NCBI RefSeq assembly: GCF_030403505.1
Contig: NZ_JAUEMJ010000001.1
Span: 743,762-807,761 of the forward strand
Direction: 5' to 3'
Source of the DNA: Glycomyces tritici
Lineage (GTDB): Bacteria > Actinomycetota > Actinomycetes > Mycobacteriales > Micromonosporaceae
DNA: 64,000 nt
This document shows, piece after piece, positions 36,451 through 45,694 of this stretch. The notes below the pieces were generated by a model, which saw only the letters and a program-made list of their open reading frames with translations, did not search any database and was not told the DNA's origin. Within the stretch, counting starts at the first letter, position 1. Each line of letters opens with the position of its first letter. The position numbers and the translations under genes are program-made.

Positions 36451-37703
36451 TCCTGGTTCCTCTCCTTGCTTTCGAAACAACCTTCGAAGGGGTCGGGGTA
36501 TTCCCGCCAGGCGGCGGCGCCTTCGGCCACTTCGTCATCGGTGAGCAGGCAGGCGTCGAGGACGGCCGTGAGCTCGTCGGCCGCGAAGTGGATGCCCACG
36601 AACGCCAGCTGGATGCCGCGGTCGCCGAAGTCGGCGTCCCAGTGCAGGTCGGCGTTGACGCGCCGCTCGGGGCTGGACTCCTCCCACTCCTCGTCCGGGG
36701 TGGCCGCGAGCCAGCGCCCGAGGTCGCCCATCGAGACGCCGCCGCCGCTGGACTCCCAGGCCACGATCGTGTCGGGCTGCCCGGCGAGCCACAGATGGCC
36801 GCGCCCGCGGAGAGTGCGGCCGGCGAGCGCGGGAAGGGCCTGGTGGAAGCGCTCGGGGTGGAAGGGGCGCCGGGCGCGGTAGACGGAGGCGACGACGCCG
36901 CAGTCGGGTTCGGGCTCGTGGCAGCCGACGGCGTAGCCCTCGAGGCCGCGGCCGTGCGGTTCGGGCGCTTCGGGGTCGAAGCGCCCGCTGCGGCGGATGC
37001 GGGCTGAGAGCCAGGCCGGTTCAGGGAGGTCCAGCACGAGGTGGCGGGCCCAGGGGTTGAGGCGCTGGAGCAGGACGGACAGGCGGGTGTGCTCGTAGTC
37101 GAGGTCCGAGTCCGGGGCCCAGAGGAGGACGGTGTCGGCGAACTCGATCTGGCGGGCGGCGACCTCGGAGACGGACCGGGTGTCGTCGTCGGCGGCCTGG
37201 AGGCTGCGGTCGGCGAGGTCCTGGTCGGAGTCGAGGGTCTCGAGGAGGCTGCCGGGGTCGCAGACGGCGACGACGGAGTCGATGCGGATCGCGTCGGAGA
37301 CGGGCGCGCCGTCGACGTCGCACCAGCCGCAGGCGGTGGTGACGGCCTCGGGCTCCATGGAGGGCGGGAGCACGAGGGCGAGGTCGGCGGCGGGCCGGGA
37401 GCGGGCGAGGCGCACGAGGGCCGGGAGGAGGTCTTCGCGGATGGTGCAGTTGATGCAGCCGTGCTCGAGGGTCACGCGCTCGTCCTCGATGGGGCCGCGC
37501 CCGTCGTGCACGAGGCGGCGGACGGTGCCGCTGTCGAGGAGTTCGGCGAGGTCGTAGGTGACGACGAGGAGGCTCGGGTCGGCGAGGGTGAGCAGGTCGG
37601 CGGCCTCGCGGGTCGCCTTGGGGGCGAAGCCGGTCAGGAGTGTCAGCGCCGGCCGGAGGTCGGCCGGTGACACAGAGGAACCGGGTTGGGCGAGCTGGCT
37701 CAT
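36447..37703 (-). CDS. CobW-like protein lacking the P-loop, in a zinc-starvation operon (Mrf-like?)
   Basis: This 418-residue CobW/COG0523-related protein has the conserved C-terminal CobW domain ([58 protein letters not shown]). The place of Walker A (normally GFLGAGKT) reads TGFAPKATR (24-32), with no GxGK(T/S). The CxCC metal motif is C83-I-N-C86, one Cys replaced by Asn. GTP-driven metal delivery is therefore unlikely. In mycobacteria a CobW-like protein (Mrf) encoded with zinc-free ribosomal proteins recruits the hibernation factor Mpy; gene position here is comparable. Start ATG 37703 follows GGAGG, and the gene shares the Zur-like box with the L28 gene. Confidence 0.85.
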   Translation of the reverse strand: MSQLAQPGSSVSPADLRPALTLLTGFAPKATREAADLLTLADPSLLVVTYDLAELLDSGTVRRLVHDGRGPIEDERVTLEHGCINCTIREDLLPALVRLARSRPAADLALVLPPSMEPEAVTTACGWCDVDGAPVSDAIRIDSVVAVCDPGSLLETLDSDQDLADRSLQAADDDTRSVSEVAARQIEFADTVLLWAPDSDLDYEHTRLSVLLQRLNPWARHLVLDLPEPAWLSARIRRSGRFDPEAPEPHGRGLEGYAVGCHEPEPDCGVVASVYRARRPFHPERFHQALPALAGRTLRGRGHLWLAGQPDTIVAWESSGGGVSMGDLGRWLAATPDEEWEESSPERRVNADLHWDADFGDRGIQLAFVGIHFAADELTAVLDACLLTDDEVAEGAAAWREYPDPFEGCFESKERNQE

Positions 37704-37719
37704 GAGGCCTCCGATCTAT

Positions 37720-37742
37720 TTGAAAACGATTGTCATTATACT
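37720..37742. promoter_or_regulatory. Zur-box-like site with divergent -10 elements
   Basis: TGAAAACGATTGTCATTATA (37721-37740) resembles the actinobacterial Zur operator (TGAAAATGATTTTCAT-like, two 10-bp arms). The 63-bp gap between the divergent CobW-like and L28 genes holds TATAAT on the minus strand (37740-37735) and TATACT on the plus strand (37737-37742). Both lie inside or at the edge of the box, so bound Zur would block both promoters. The A/T content contrasts with the flanks. Confidence 0.8.
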
Positions 37743-37766
37743 ATTGTTCGCGAGAGGAGGACGACA

Positions 37767-38003
37767 GTGTCCAGAACATGCGAGGTGACCGGCGCCGGCC
37801 CCGGCTTCGGCAACAACGTGCCGTGGTCGAAGAAGAAGACCAGGCGCAAGTGGAACGTCAACCTGCAGAGCAAGCGGTACTACCTGCCCAGCGAAGGCCG
37901 GCACGTGCGGCTTCGGGTGTCCGCCAAGGGCATCAAGGTGATCGACCGCGACGGGATCGAGTCCGTCGTGGCGCGGCTGCGCGCGGAAGGGAGGAAGGTC
38001 TGA
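37767..38003 (+). CDS. rpmB2: zinc-independent ribosomal protein L28
   Basis: This 78-residue L28 reads [63 protein letters not shown]. It keeps one N-terminal Cys but not the paired cysteines of zinc-binding L28. RYYLPSEGR is the mark of the alternative form. The GTG at 37767 follows AGGAGG. It is first gene of the right-hand Zur-controlled unit. Confidence 0.93.
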   Translation: MSRTCEVTGAGPGFGNNVPWSKKKTRRKWNVNLQSKRYYLPSEGRHVRLRVSAKGIKVIDRDGIESVVARLRAEGRKV

Positions 38004-38004
38004 G

Positions 38005-38175
38005 ATGGCGAGCAAGAGCACCGATGTGCGGCCCGTGATCAAGCTGCGGTCGACCGCGGGGACCGGCTACACGTACGTGACCCGCAAGAACCGCCGCAAC
38101 GACCCGGACCGCATGGTCCTGAAGAAGTACGACCCGGTCGTGCGCAAGCACGTCGAGTTCCGGGAGGAACGCTAG
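38005..38175 (+). CDS. rpmG2: zinc-independent ribosomal protein L33
   Basis: This 56-residue L33 begins [36 protein letters not shown] and ends VEFREER. Zinc-binding L33 has two CxxC pairs; here the first is replaced (LRST-A-GTG) and no Cys is present. The ATG follows the L28 stop by 1 bp, with GGAGGAAGG upstream inside the L28 gene. Its stop overlaps the GTG of the following micro-ORF. Confidence 0.93.
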   Translation: MASKSTDVRPVIKLRSTAGTGYTYVTRKNRRNDPDRMVLKKYDPVVRKHVEFREER

Positions 38176-38275
38176 TGACGACCCGGAACCGTGCAGCGCA
38201 GCCGGGAGGAACGCTAGTGACGACCCGGAACCGTGGAGCGCAGCCGGGAGGAACGCTAGTGACGACCCGCCAGAA
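38161..38275. repeat. 42-bp tandem repeat (about 2.7 copies)
   Basis: Copies begin at 38161, 38203 and 38245 with a period of 42 bp; the first two differ by one base (GTGC/GTGG) and the third is partial. Each unit carries GGGAGGAACGCTAGTG, i.e. a strong Shine-Dalgarno followed by GTG. The first unit starts within the last codons of the L33 gene. Confidence 0.9.
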
Positions 38276-38297
38276 GCGCAGTAGAGAGGACCGCTAG
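38175..38297 (+). CDS. repeat-encoded micro-ORF between L33 and S14
   Basis: A 40-codon frame from the GTG at 38175, which shares its G with the L33 stop (TAGTG), to a TAG at 38295-38297 directly abutting the S14 ATG. It encodes [14 protein letters not shown], then VTTRNRGAQPGGTL, then VTTRQKRSREDR: two full 14-residue repeats and a partial third. The 42-bp unit keeps the frame, and every unit holds its own ribosome-binding site and GTG. The peptide is basic and not recognised. It may be a real small protein or a device that passes ribosomes on to S14 by coupling. The original, unduplicated form may have been only 12 codons long. Confidence 0.5.
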   Translation: MTTRNRAAQPGGTLVTTRNRGAQPGGTLVTTRQKRSREDR

Positions 38298-38603
38298 ATG
38301 GCCAAGAAGAGCATGATCGCCAGGCAGCGGCAGCGGGAGGTGCTCGTCGAGCGCTACCGCGAGCAGCGTGCCGAGCTCAAGCGGCTCGTCGCGCACCCGG
38401 GCACCGACCCCGAGGTCCGCGCGGCGGCCGTGGTGAAGCTCCAGAAGCTGCCGCGGGACTCCTCGGCGACGCGGCTGCGCAACCGCGACGTCGTGGACGG
38501 GCGCCCGCGCGGGTTCAACCGGAGGTTCGGACTGTCGCGTGTCCGACTCAGGGAGATGGCCCATCGCGGCGAATTGCCCGGTGTGCGAAAAGCGTCCTGG
38601 TAG
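38298..38603 (+). CDS. rpsN2: zinc-independent ribosomal protein S14
   Basis: This 101-residue S14 reads [30 protein letters not shown]...[51 protein letters not shown]. It is the long form, lacking the CxxC...CxxC zinc module of short S14. It is the last member of the L28-L33-S14 unit. An alternative S18 gene, found in some comparable operons, is not present. Confidence 0.94.
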   Translation: MAKKSMIARQRQREVLVERYREQRAELKRLVAHPGTDPEVRAAAVVKLQKLPRDSSATRLRNRDVVDGRPRGFNRRFGLSRVRLREMAHRGELPGVRKASW

Positions 38604-38641
38604 TAATTCCCCACACATCGGTCAAACGCCGCACCAGGTCG

Positions 38642-38698
38642 GCGCCCTCTTGCGACTCCATGGAATGAAAGCGTTATACGACCGTCGCAAGGGGGCGC
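38642..38698. repeat. imperfect 15-bp inverted repeat
   Basis: GCGCCCTCTTGCGAC (38642-38656) and GTCGCAAGGGGGCGC (38684-38698) pair with one mismatch around a 27-bp loop. It lies in the 195-bp gap between S14 and the small 68-residue gene, too distant from the S14 stop for a typical terminator, and could be regulatory. Confidence 0.6.
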
Positions 38699-38798
38699 TA
38701 GTGTGGGCATTGCGAGTGCGCTGTGAGACTGCTCTCAAGCCCGGAACCGTGTGAGCTCCTCCTGCGTTTGACTCGATGAACGAAGGAGCGAAACTGCG

Positions 38799-39005
38799 AT
38801 GGCCCAGCAATTGGAGACCGCCCCGGCGACGACGCCCGAAAGGGCCGACGAGCCCAACCCGCTCGCCGCGACCGCCGCCGACGACGTGCCCGCCAGCCCC
38901 GCCGCCCTGTGGGCGTCGGAGAGCCGTGCGAACTACTCCATCACCCACACCGACCAGGCCGAGCACGCCTGGATCGACTGCGGCTGCGTCATCCACAGCG
39001 AATAG
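38799..39005 (+). CDS. small protein of unknown function with Cys-Gly-Cys C-terminus
   Basis: This 68-residue product has a Thr/Ala/Pro/Glu-rich N-terminal half (MAQQLETAPATTPERADEPN...) and a short distinct end, SRANYSITHTDQAEHAWIDCGCVIHSE. A good ribosome-binding site (GAAGGAGCG) precedes the ATG. The leader-plus-core look, with two cysteines near the C-terminus, resembles peptide precursors of RiPP type, but no modification enzyme is encoded nearby. It could equally be a small actinobacterial protein of an unnamed family. Confidence 0.55.
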   Translation: MAQQLETAPATTPERADEPNPLAATAADDVPASPAALWASESRANYSITHTDQAEHAWIDCGCVIHSE

Positions 39006-39016
39006 CGCGAAGGCCC

Positions 39017-40132
39017 CTAACCCTCCACCTCGATGAGCGAGCGGCAGCGGTCCTCGAACATCTCGTACCCGGCGTCGATCGAGAAGCCGGCTTCGAAGTC
39101 GAACGCCGCGTACAGCCCGTTCACCCAGATGGGGCAGGCCACCAGCGCCGTGCGCGTCTGGCCGTCCTCGGTGATCTCGACCTGCGCCCGGGCCTCGCCC
39201 GGCAGTGACGACTCGAGGCCGAAGCCCGCGCCGTGCTCGTACCAGAGCCGCTCGGAGCGCACCTCGGGATAGGCCGTGACCTCCCACCGGGCGCCGGGCG
39301 CGAGCGCGACGTCGCGCGCGGGGTCCTCGGGGAACTTGAACGGGCAGCCCTCCACCGTCGGGTCGGCGGTACAGCCGTCGTAGAACTCGCGCAGGGCCTC
39401 GTTCACCGCGTCCTCGCCCTCCTGGGAGACCACCACCCACGGCGAGGGCATCCATTCATCGAGGACGCCGCTCTCGATCTGGAGGAACTTGCTCCCGAGC
39501 ACCAGCATCGACCCGCCGTCTTCGAACTCCATGGTGGACGGCATATCCGGGTAGAACTCGTAGTACCCGGGCAGGAGCAGGACGTACGTCGGCCCCTCCT
39601 GGAGGTCGAGCTCGAGCCTGACGCCGTTCAGGTCGAGGTAGTCGAAGGTCCCGTACGCCTCGTGCTCGATCATGGCGCCCTTGATCTCGGCCTCGCCGCG
39701 GTCGATGGCCACCTGGTACCGGTGACCGACCAGGGAGTCCCCCGGGCCCTCGATCTCGGCGTAGACCTCGGCCGCCGCCCGGCCGTCGCCGAGGTCGGTG
39801 TACGCGACCTGGGCGACCTTCGTGATCTTCCAACGCGCGTCGAGCGCCTCGGGCACCAGGTACTCGCCCTCGGCGTCCTTCTGGTCGGTGAAGGCGAGCG
39901 CGGCCTCCACATCGCGGTCGTGGACCGCTTCGAGGAATCCGGTGACAGTGGACTCGGCGAGCGGCCGGTGCAGCGGGGACCACTTCACGACGGTCACCAC
40001 CGCGGCGGCCAGCGCGATCGCGATGGCCGCGTACGCCAAGGCGGCGTTGGGTATCCGCAGAAAACGGCGGGGCGGCGAGGGGGCGGGTTCGGGGGCCGGG
40101 GCGGCTTCGCCGACGGCGCCCAGATCGATCAT
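39017..40132 (-). CDS. single-pass membrane protein, function unknown
   Basis: This 371-residue protein has a Pro/Ala-rich short N-terminus, one transmembrane helix (AALAYAAIAIALAAAVVTVV, about 31-50) and an exported domain with 'TVTGFLEAVHDRDVEAALAFTDQKDAEG', a motif seen in NTF2-like or lumazine-binding-like extracytoplasmic domains. Cysteines in EFYDGCTADPTVEGCPF and LVACPIW may form disulfides. The ATG at 40132 has GAGGAG 3 nt upstream; a GTG at 40174 with GGGAG is an alternative giving 385 residues. It is divergent from another membrane protein of similar layout. Confidence 0.7.
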   Translation of the reverse strand: MIDLGAVGEAAPAPEPAPSPPRRFLRIPNAALAYAAIAIALAAAVVTVVKWSPLHRPLAESTVTGFLEAVHDRDVEAALAFTDQKDAEGEYLVPEALDARWKITKVAQVAYTDLGDGRAAAEVYAEIEGPGDSLVGHRYQVAIDRGEAEIKGAMIEHEAYGTFDYLDLNGVRLELDLQEGPTYVLLLPGYYEFYPDMPSTMEFEDGGSMLVLGSKFLQIESGVLDEWMPSPWVVVSQEGEDAVNEALREFYDGCTADPTVEGCPFKFPEDPARDVALAPGARWEVTAYPEVRSERLWYEHGAGFGLESSLPGEARAQVEITEDGQTRTALVACPIWVNGLYAAFDFEAGFSIDAGYEMFEDRCRSLIEVEG

Positions 40133-40240
40133 GTGCTCCTCGCCCCACCGCTGCGGAGAGGCGGATTCCGACACGCTCGCTCCCGTGGCTCGACTGCTAC
40201 CGTTGCTGTGGAAAGTGTAGCGGCCTCGACAAGGAACCCC

Positions 40241-41119
40241 ATGCCCTCGAACCGGTGGCCCAGGCGCCTCGCGCGCGCGTCGCGGGATCTCGCGACCCAC
40301 GCCCATATGCGGGCGGAACTCTTGCCGAGCCTGCCGTTCGTGATCGCGCTCGTCGTCGCGGTGGTGGCGCTCGCGGTGGCGGTGGAGCACCGCCCGGGAA
40401 CGGACGCGGCGGTCGCCAATGTCGAGGAGCAGACCTCGCTGGACCCCGAGGAGTACACCGACGAGGGGATGCTCATCGAGGAGCAGGTCGAGCTCGAGAT
40501 CGTCGAGCACGGCTTCAGCAAGATCACCGACCAGGACGGCGAGGAGCGCGTACTCGTCGCCGTGGTGGTCCGCAATCCGCACGACGGGGAGCTGGTGCCC
40601 GGGTCGCTGACGATCCGGACCGAGACCAAGCGCGGCTACCCGGTCGACCTGGACACGATGTACCTCGGTTCCGTCCCGCCGCGTTCGACGGCCGCGGTCG
40701 GCTACGTGATGGCCGTCGACGTCTCCGGTGTCGAGGTCGAGGACCTGACGCTGGAGCGTGAGGAGCCCACGGTCCTCTACCCTCCGGACGCCTTGGAGGA
40801 CATGGAGTGGTTCGAGACGGCGGCGCTGCCGGCGTTCTCGTTCACCGAGCTCGAGCCGATGGCGAGTCCGGACGGGTACCGGGTGCACTTCCGCGCCGAG
40901 ACCGCCGAGGAGACGGACGCGCAGATCGCGGTGCTGTTCCGCGACGGCGACGGGAAGCTGCTCGGGGGCCTTCCCGCCGACAGCGACTCGGAGTTCTACA
41001 CGGGGGCGTTCCGGACCTTCCCCGAAGGCGTTTCGGACCAGTACGTCGACGTGACCGCGGCGTGGATACCCGAAGGGGCCGACCTCGATCGGATCGAGAT
41101 CGGCCCCAGCAGGTACTGA
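40241..41119 (+). CDS. single-pass membrane protein, function unknown
   Basis: This 292-residue protein has a basic cytoplasmic start (MPSNRWPRRLARASRD), a transmembrane helix (LLPSLPFVIALVVAVVALAVAV, about 28-49) and an acidic exported part with beta-sandwich-like segments (RVLVAVVVRNPHDGELVPGSLTI; AAVGYVMAVDVSGVEVEDLTLE). No family recognised. The ATG follows AAGGAACCCC. It is convergent with glyS, with only 4 bp between stops. Confidence 0.72.
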   Translation: MPSNRWPRRLARASRDLATHAHMRAELLPSLPFVIALVVAVVALAVAVEHRPGTDAAVANVEEQTSLDPEEYTDEGMLIEEQVELEIVEHGFSKITDQDGEERVLVAVVVRNPHDGELVPGSLTIRTETKRGYPVDLDTMYLGSVPPRSTAAVGYVMAVDVSGVEVEDLTLEREEPTVLYPPDALEDMEWFETAALPAFSFTELEPMASPDGYRVHFRAETAEETDAQIAVLFRDGDGKLLGGLPADSDSEFYTGAFRTFPEGVSDQYVDVTAAWIPEGADLDRIEIGPSRY

Positions 41120-41123
41120 CGTT

Positions 41124-42500
<1,377 letters not shown>

Positions 42501-42733
42501 GATGATTCCTCTCGATCCGGCTGGCGGTCGGTGAGACTGCGGATGATTGCTCTCGGTTGAGATCCTCTGGACAGACTGCCCAGGCGGCGGATACTCGGTC
42601 AACCCAGTTTCGATGCTGTGTGGTCGCCCGAGACGCACGTCAAGTACGGTCCGCCAGTGAGCAAGCGTACCTCGCAGCGGACCCCGGACACGCCGCGGCC
42701 CGCTCGGCGGGTCACGGCCTCACAGCGCCCCGC

Positions 42734-45637
42734 TCACGCCTCCGCCCCGCCTTGCCGCAGGTCCGCCAGGTGCCCCTCGAAACCCTCCCTGGCCTCGGCG
42801 GACTCCGGTGCAGTGAGCCATGTCAGGGCGTCCTCCCCCACCTCGATCGCGCCCTGCGCGTCGCCGAGCTCCGCGAGCAGCCACATGGTCTGGTGCGCGG
42901 TCAGGCTCGCCCGCTCCAGCAGCAGCGGGCCCTCCCGGAACACGGCCAGCGCGCGGCGCTGCAGGTCGAGCACCGGTTCGGCCTCGTCGCGGTGCAGGCC
43001 CTGCTCGCCGGCCTGGCTCTCCAGGAACTGGAAGGTCAGCTGGGCGTGCTGGCGGTAGGTCTCGCCGAGTTCGAAGCGGGCGGCCTCGCGGAGCGTCTCG
43101 GGCGCTTCGGGATCGGCGCGCACGGTGTGGAGGCGGGCGGCGATCTGCGCCATCGTCTGGAGCCCTTCCCCGAACGCGCTGTCGCCGAGGGTGGTGCGCA
43201 GGAGCCAGGCGCGGGAGCGGCTGACGCGGGTCCAGCAGGCGAGGTCGCCGACGGCGTCGGCCGCCTCGATCGCCCGGGTGTAGACCTCGAGGGCGTGGTC
43301 GTGCTCGCCGAGCTTCTGGAGCAGCTCACCGGTGAGGAACAGCGTGTCGGCGTACAGGTTGACGAGGTAGTCCTCCTCGGCGGACTCCATGAGCGCGAGG
43401 GCCGCCAGGCCGTGCTCGACGCCTTGGCGGGTGTCTCCTTGGCGGTCGTAGGACTCGGCGAGGTTGAAGCGCACGTTGCAGATCCGCCACAGCTCCTGGG
43501 GCGGGAGGTCTTCGAGGGCGGCCTCCAGGAGCGGGACGGCCTCGGCGCGGCGGTCGAGCTCGACGAGGGCCACGCCCATGAGGTGGCGGGCGACGGCGGC
43601 CGGGACGGCCATGCCGACCGCGTCGCAGTGGACGGAGGCGGCCAGCGCGTGCTCGTAGGTGGCGTCGTGGTCGGCGGCGCGCATGGTGAACTCCGCCGCC
43701 TGGAGGTGGAGCTTCGCGGCGACGGTGTGGGAGGGCTCGCCGCCGAGCGCGGCCAGGCCTTCACGGCAGATGGCAAGGGCCGCTTCGAAGTCGCCGGTGA
43801 TGCCGACCTGGTCGGCGAGGTCGGCGCTGGCGCGGGCGACGGCCCAGCCGGCGCCGGCGGCGCGGGCCAGCTCGATCTGGGCCGCGAGGAGCGCGGTCTT
43901 CGCGGCCGGGTCGGATTCGAGGCGGGCGCGCAGGTCGAGGAGGTCGCAGCGGCGGATGAGCGCGTAGCGCCGGTCGGGGAAGGCCGCGAGTTCGCCTTCG
44001 AGCGCGCGGGCGCGCTCGTCGAGGTCGGCGGGGAGCAGGTCGGGCCTGGCGGTGGAGGCGAGGTATTCGGCGCGCATGGCGAGGACCTGGCCGGTGTGGA
44101 AGCTCCGGTCGTCGATGCGCTGCTCGGCGCGCAGCGCGCGGGCGGTGGCGGTGATGCGGGCGGCGCCGTCGCCGATGGCCTCGGGCTCGGTCTCGGAGCG
44201 GTGGATGAGGAGGAAGGACTCGGCGACGAGGGCGCGGCCGGGCTGGCCCGCGATGCCGAACAGCTCGATGGCGCGGGTGAGCCCGGAGGCGACGAGCTCG
44301 GGTTCGTCGGACTGGGCCGATTCGGCGTGGGCGATCTCGGCGCGGTGCTCGGGGATGAGCTCGATGCCGAGCGCGTCGGCGAGGGCGCCGACGCGGAGCC
44401 AGGCCTTCCACGTGTCGGGCGAGCAGTCGTCGTATGCGGCGTAGGCGGCGTCGATGGCCGCGTCGAGGTCGGGGCCCTGGACCTGCTCGGGGACGAGCAC
44501 CGGCGCGGCGGCCTTGGGCTTGGGCTCCTTGAGGCCCAGGTGGACCGGCTTGTCGTAGGGCGTGGACTCGATGACGCAGGCGGACATCCGGGAGTGGTGG
44601 TCGTTGCCGTTGCGGGCGTCGAAGCGCGCGCAGATCGCCGCCCGCTCGGCCTCGGCCCAGTCCTGGAGGGCGGCCGCGGTCCATTCGGTGCCGGCGGGTC
44701 CGGGCATCGCGGTGTCGGCGAAGCCGAGGGCGGCGAGGCGCCGGCAGGTGAGGACGGTGACCTCCATGAGGCGCTGGCGGTCGCGCACGCCCAGGTCGAG
44801 GTCGTAGAAGCGGGCGTGGTCGGCGAGGATCTCGACGGCGCGGTGCTCGTTGCCGGTGAGGGCGCAGAACTCGACGTGGAGGGCCCACATGTGCACCATG
44901 TCCTCCTTGCCCTTGCACATCGGGTAGCCGCGCAGGTGGTTGCCGCGGGCCTCGTCGATGCGGCCGAGCTCGACCAGGGGCAGGAGGGAGAGCGCGAGCC
45001 CGTAGTGGGGTTCGTGGGCGCAGGTCTGCTCGCCGGAGAGGACCGGTTCGAGCATCTCCATCGCGGCGTCGGCGGAGTCCTCCTCGGCGTAGAACACGAT
45101 GGTGGCCAGGGAGGTGTACTGGCAGGCGGTGCAGTCGGACATCTCGTCCTCCTCGGCCTCGCCGAGGGCTTCGATGGCGGCGGCGACCCGGTCGTAGTCG
45201 CCCACGTGGTAGGCCAGCTGCATCTCGTAGGCGGCCGGGGCGTGCATGGAGTAGCCGGCCTCCCGGTACCGGCGGCGCATCTCCTCGAGCCAGTGCTCGA
45301 TGGATTCGAGCGGCACGTCGGGCTGCTCGATCATCGTGTCGACGATCCACTTGAACGTCCAGTACAGGGAGCGCGTCAGGTAGGCGTCGAAGTGCTCGGG
45401 CTGGGAGTCGAAGTTGCGCAGGAGCCGGGCGAAGGGGACGAGGAGGCGGGTGGAGTCGCGGGAGAACTCGTAGGCGTCGACCAGGCCGTTGAGGGCGTAG
45501 TTCTGCAGTTCGGGGTCGCCGACGGCGTCGGCGGCCTCGACCGCTCGCTCGAGGGCCGCGACCTTCGCCTCGCTGGCCTCTTCGAAGCGGGCCTCGTTGA
45601 GCAGTCGCCAGATCTCGTCGGGGTCGGGAGTGGCCAT
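42734..45637 (-). CDS. large tetratricopeptide-repeat protein, partner of HSP90-like gene
   Basis: This 967-residue protein is nearly all helical, built of degenerate TPR-like repeats, e.g. AADAVGDPELQNYALNGLVDAYEF and ...RRAEAVPLLEAALEDLPPQELWRICNVRFNLAESYDRQGD and LGEHDHALEVYTRAIEAADAVGD. A central linker is Pro/Lys-rich (KEPKPKAAAPVLVPEQVQGPD). A Cys-rich spot, SDCTACQYTSLA, lies near 165. It has no signal peptide or catalytic motif. It starts 57 bp after the HSP90-like stop, so the two are probably co-transcribed; TPR proteins are classic HSP90 partners. Confidence 0.85.
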   Translation of the reverse strand: MATPDPDEIWRLLNEARFEEASEAKVAALERAVEAADAVGDPELQNYALNGLVDAYEFSRDSTRLLVPFARLLRNFDSQPEHFDAYLTRSLYWTFKWIVDTMIEQPDVPLESIEHWLEEMRRRYREAGYSMHAPAAYEMQLAYHVGDYDRVAAAIEALGEAEEDEMSDCTACQYTSLATIVFYAEEDSADAAMEMLEPVLSGEQTCAHEPHYGLALSLLPLVELGRIDEARGNHLRGYPMCKGKEDMVHMWALHVEFCALTGNEHRAVEILADHARFYDLDLGVRDRQRLMEVTVLTCRRLAALGFADTAMPGPAGTEWTAAALQDWAEAERAAICARFDARNGNDHHSRMSACVIESTPYDKPVHLGLKEPKPKAAAPVLVPEQVQGPDLDAAIDAAYAAYDDCSPDTWKAWLRVGALADALGIELIPEHRAEIAHAESAQSDEPELVASGLTRAIELFGIAGQPGRALVAESFLLIHRSETEPEAIGDGAARITATARALRAEQRIDDRSFHTGQVLAMRAEYLASTARPDLLPADLDERARALEGELAAFPDRRYALIRRCDLLDLRARLESDPAAKTALLAAQIELARAAGAGWAVARASADLADQVGITGDFEAALAICREGLAALGGEPSHTVAAKLHLQAAEFTMRAADHDATYEHALAASVHCDAVGMAVPAAVARHLMGVALVELDRRAEAVPLLEAALEDLPPQELWRICNVRFNLAESYDRQGDTRQGVEHGLAALALMESAEEDYLVNLYADTLFLTGELLQKLGEHDHALEVYTRAIEAADAVGDLACWTRVSRSRAWLLRTTLGDSAFGEGLQTMAQIAARLHTVRADPEAPETLREAARFELGETYRQHAQLTFQFLESQAGEQGLHRDEAEPVLDLQRRALAVFREGPLLLERASLTAHQTMWLLAELGDAQGAIEVGEDALTWLTAPESAEAREGFEGHLADLRQGGAEA

Positions 45638-45694
45638 ACCAGTCCTTAACTGTCCTATGTGAGGAGTGAGCCGCGGGTTCGCGATGGGGACGGC

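Noticed and set aside
38005..38175. S18 or another alternative ribosomal protein hidden in the L33-S14 gap
   Set aside because: The gap is fully accounted for by the 42-bp repeats; the encoded peptide has no similarity to S18 that I can see.
42501..42733. T-box riboswitch upstream of glyS
   Set aside because: No T-box sequence (core TGGnACCGCG) or terminator/antiterminator pair was found; T-boxes in actinobacteria are mostly found with ileS.
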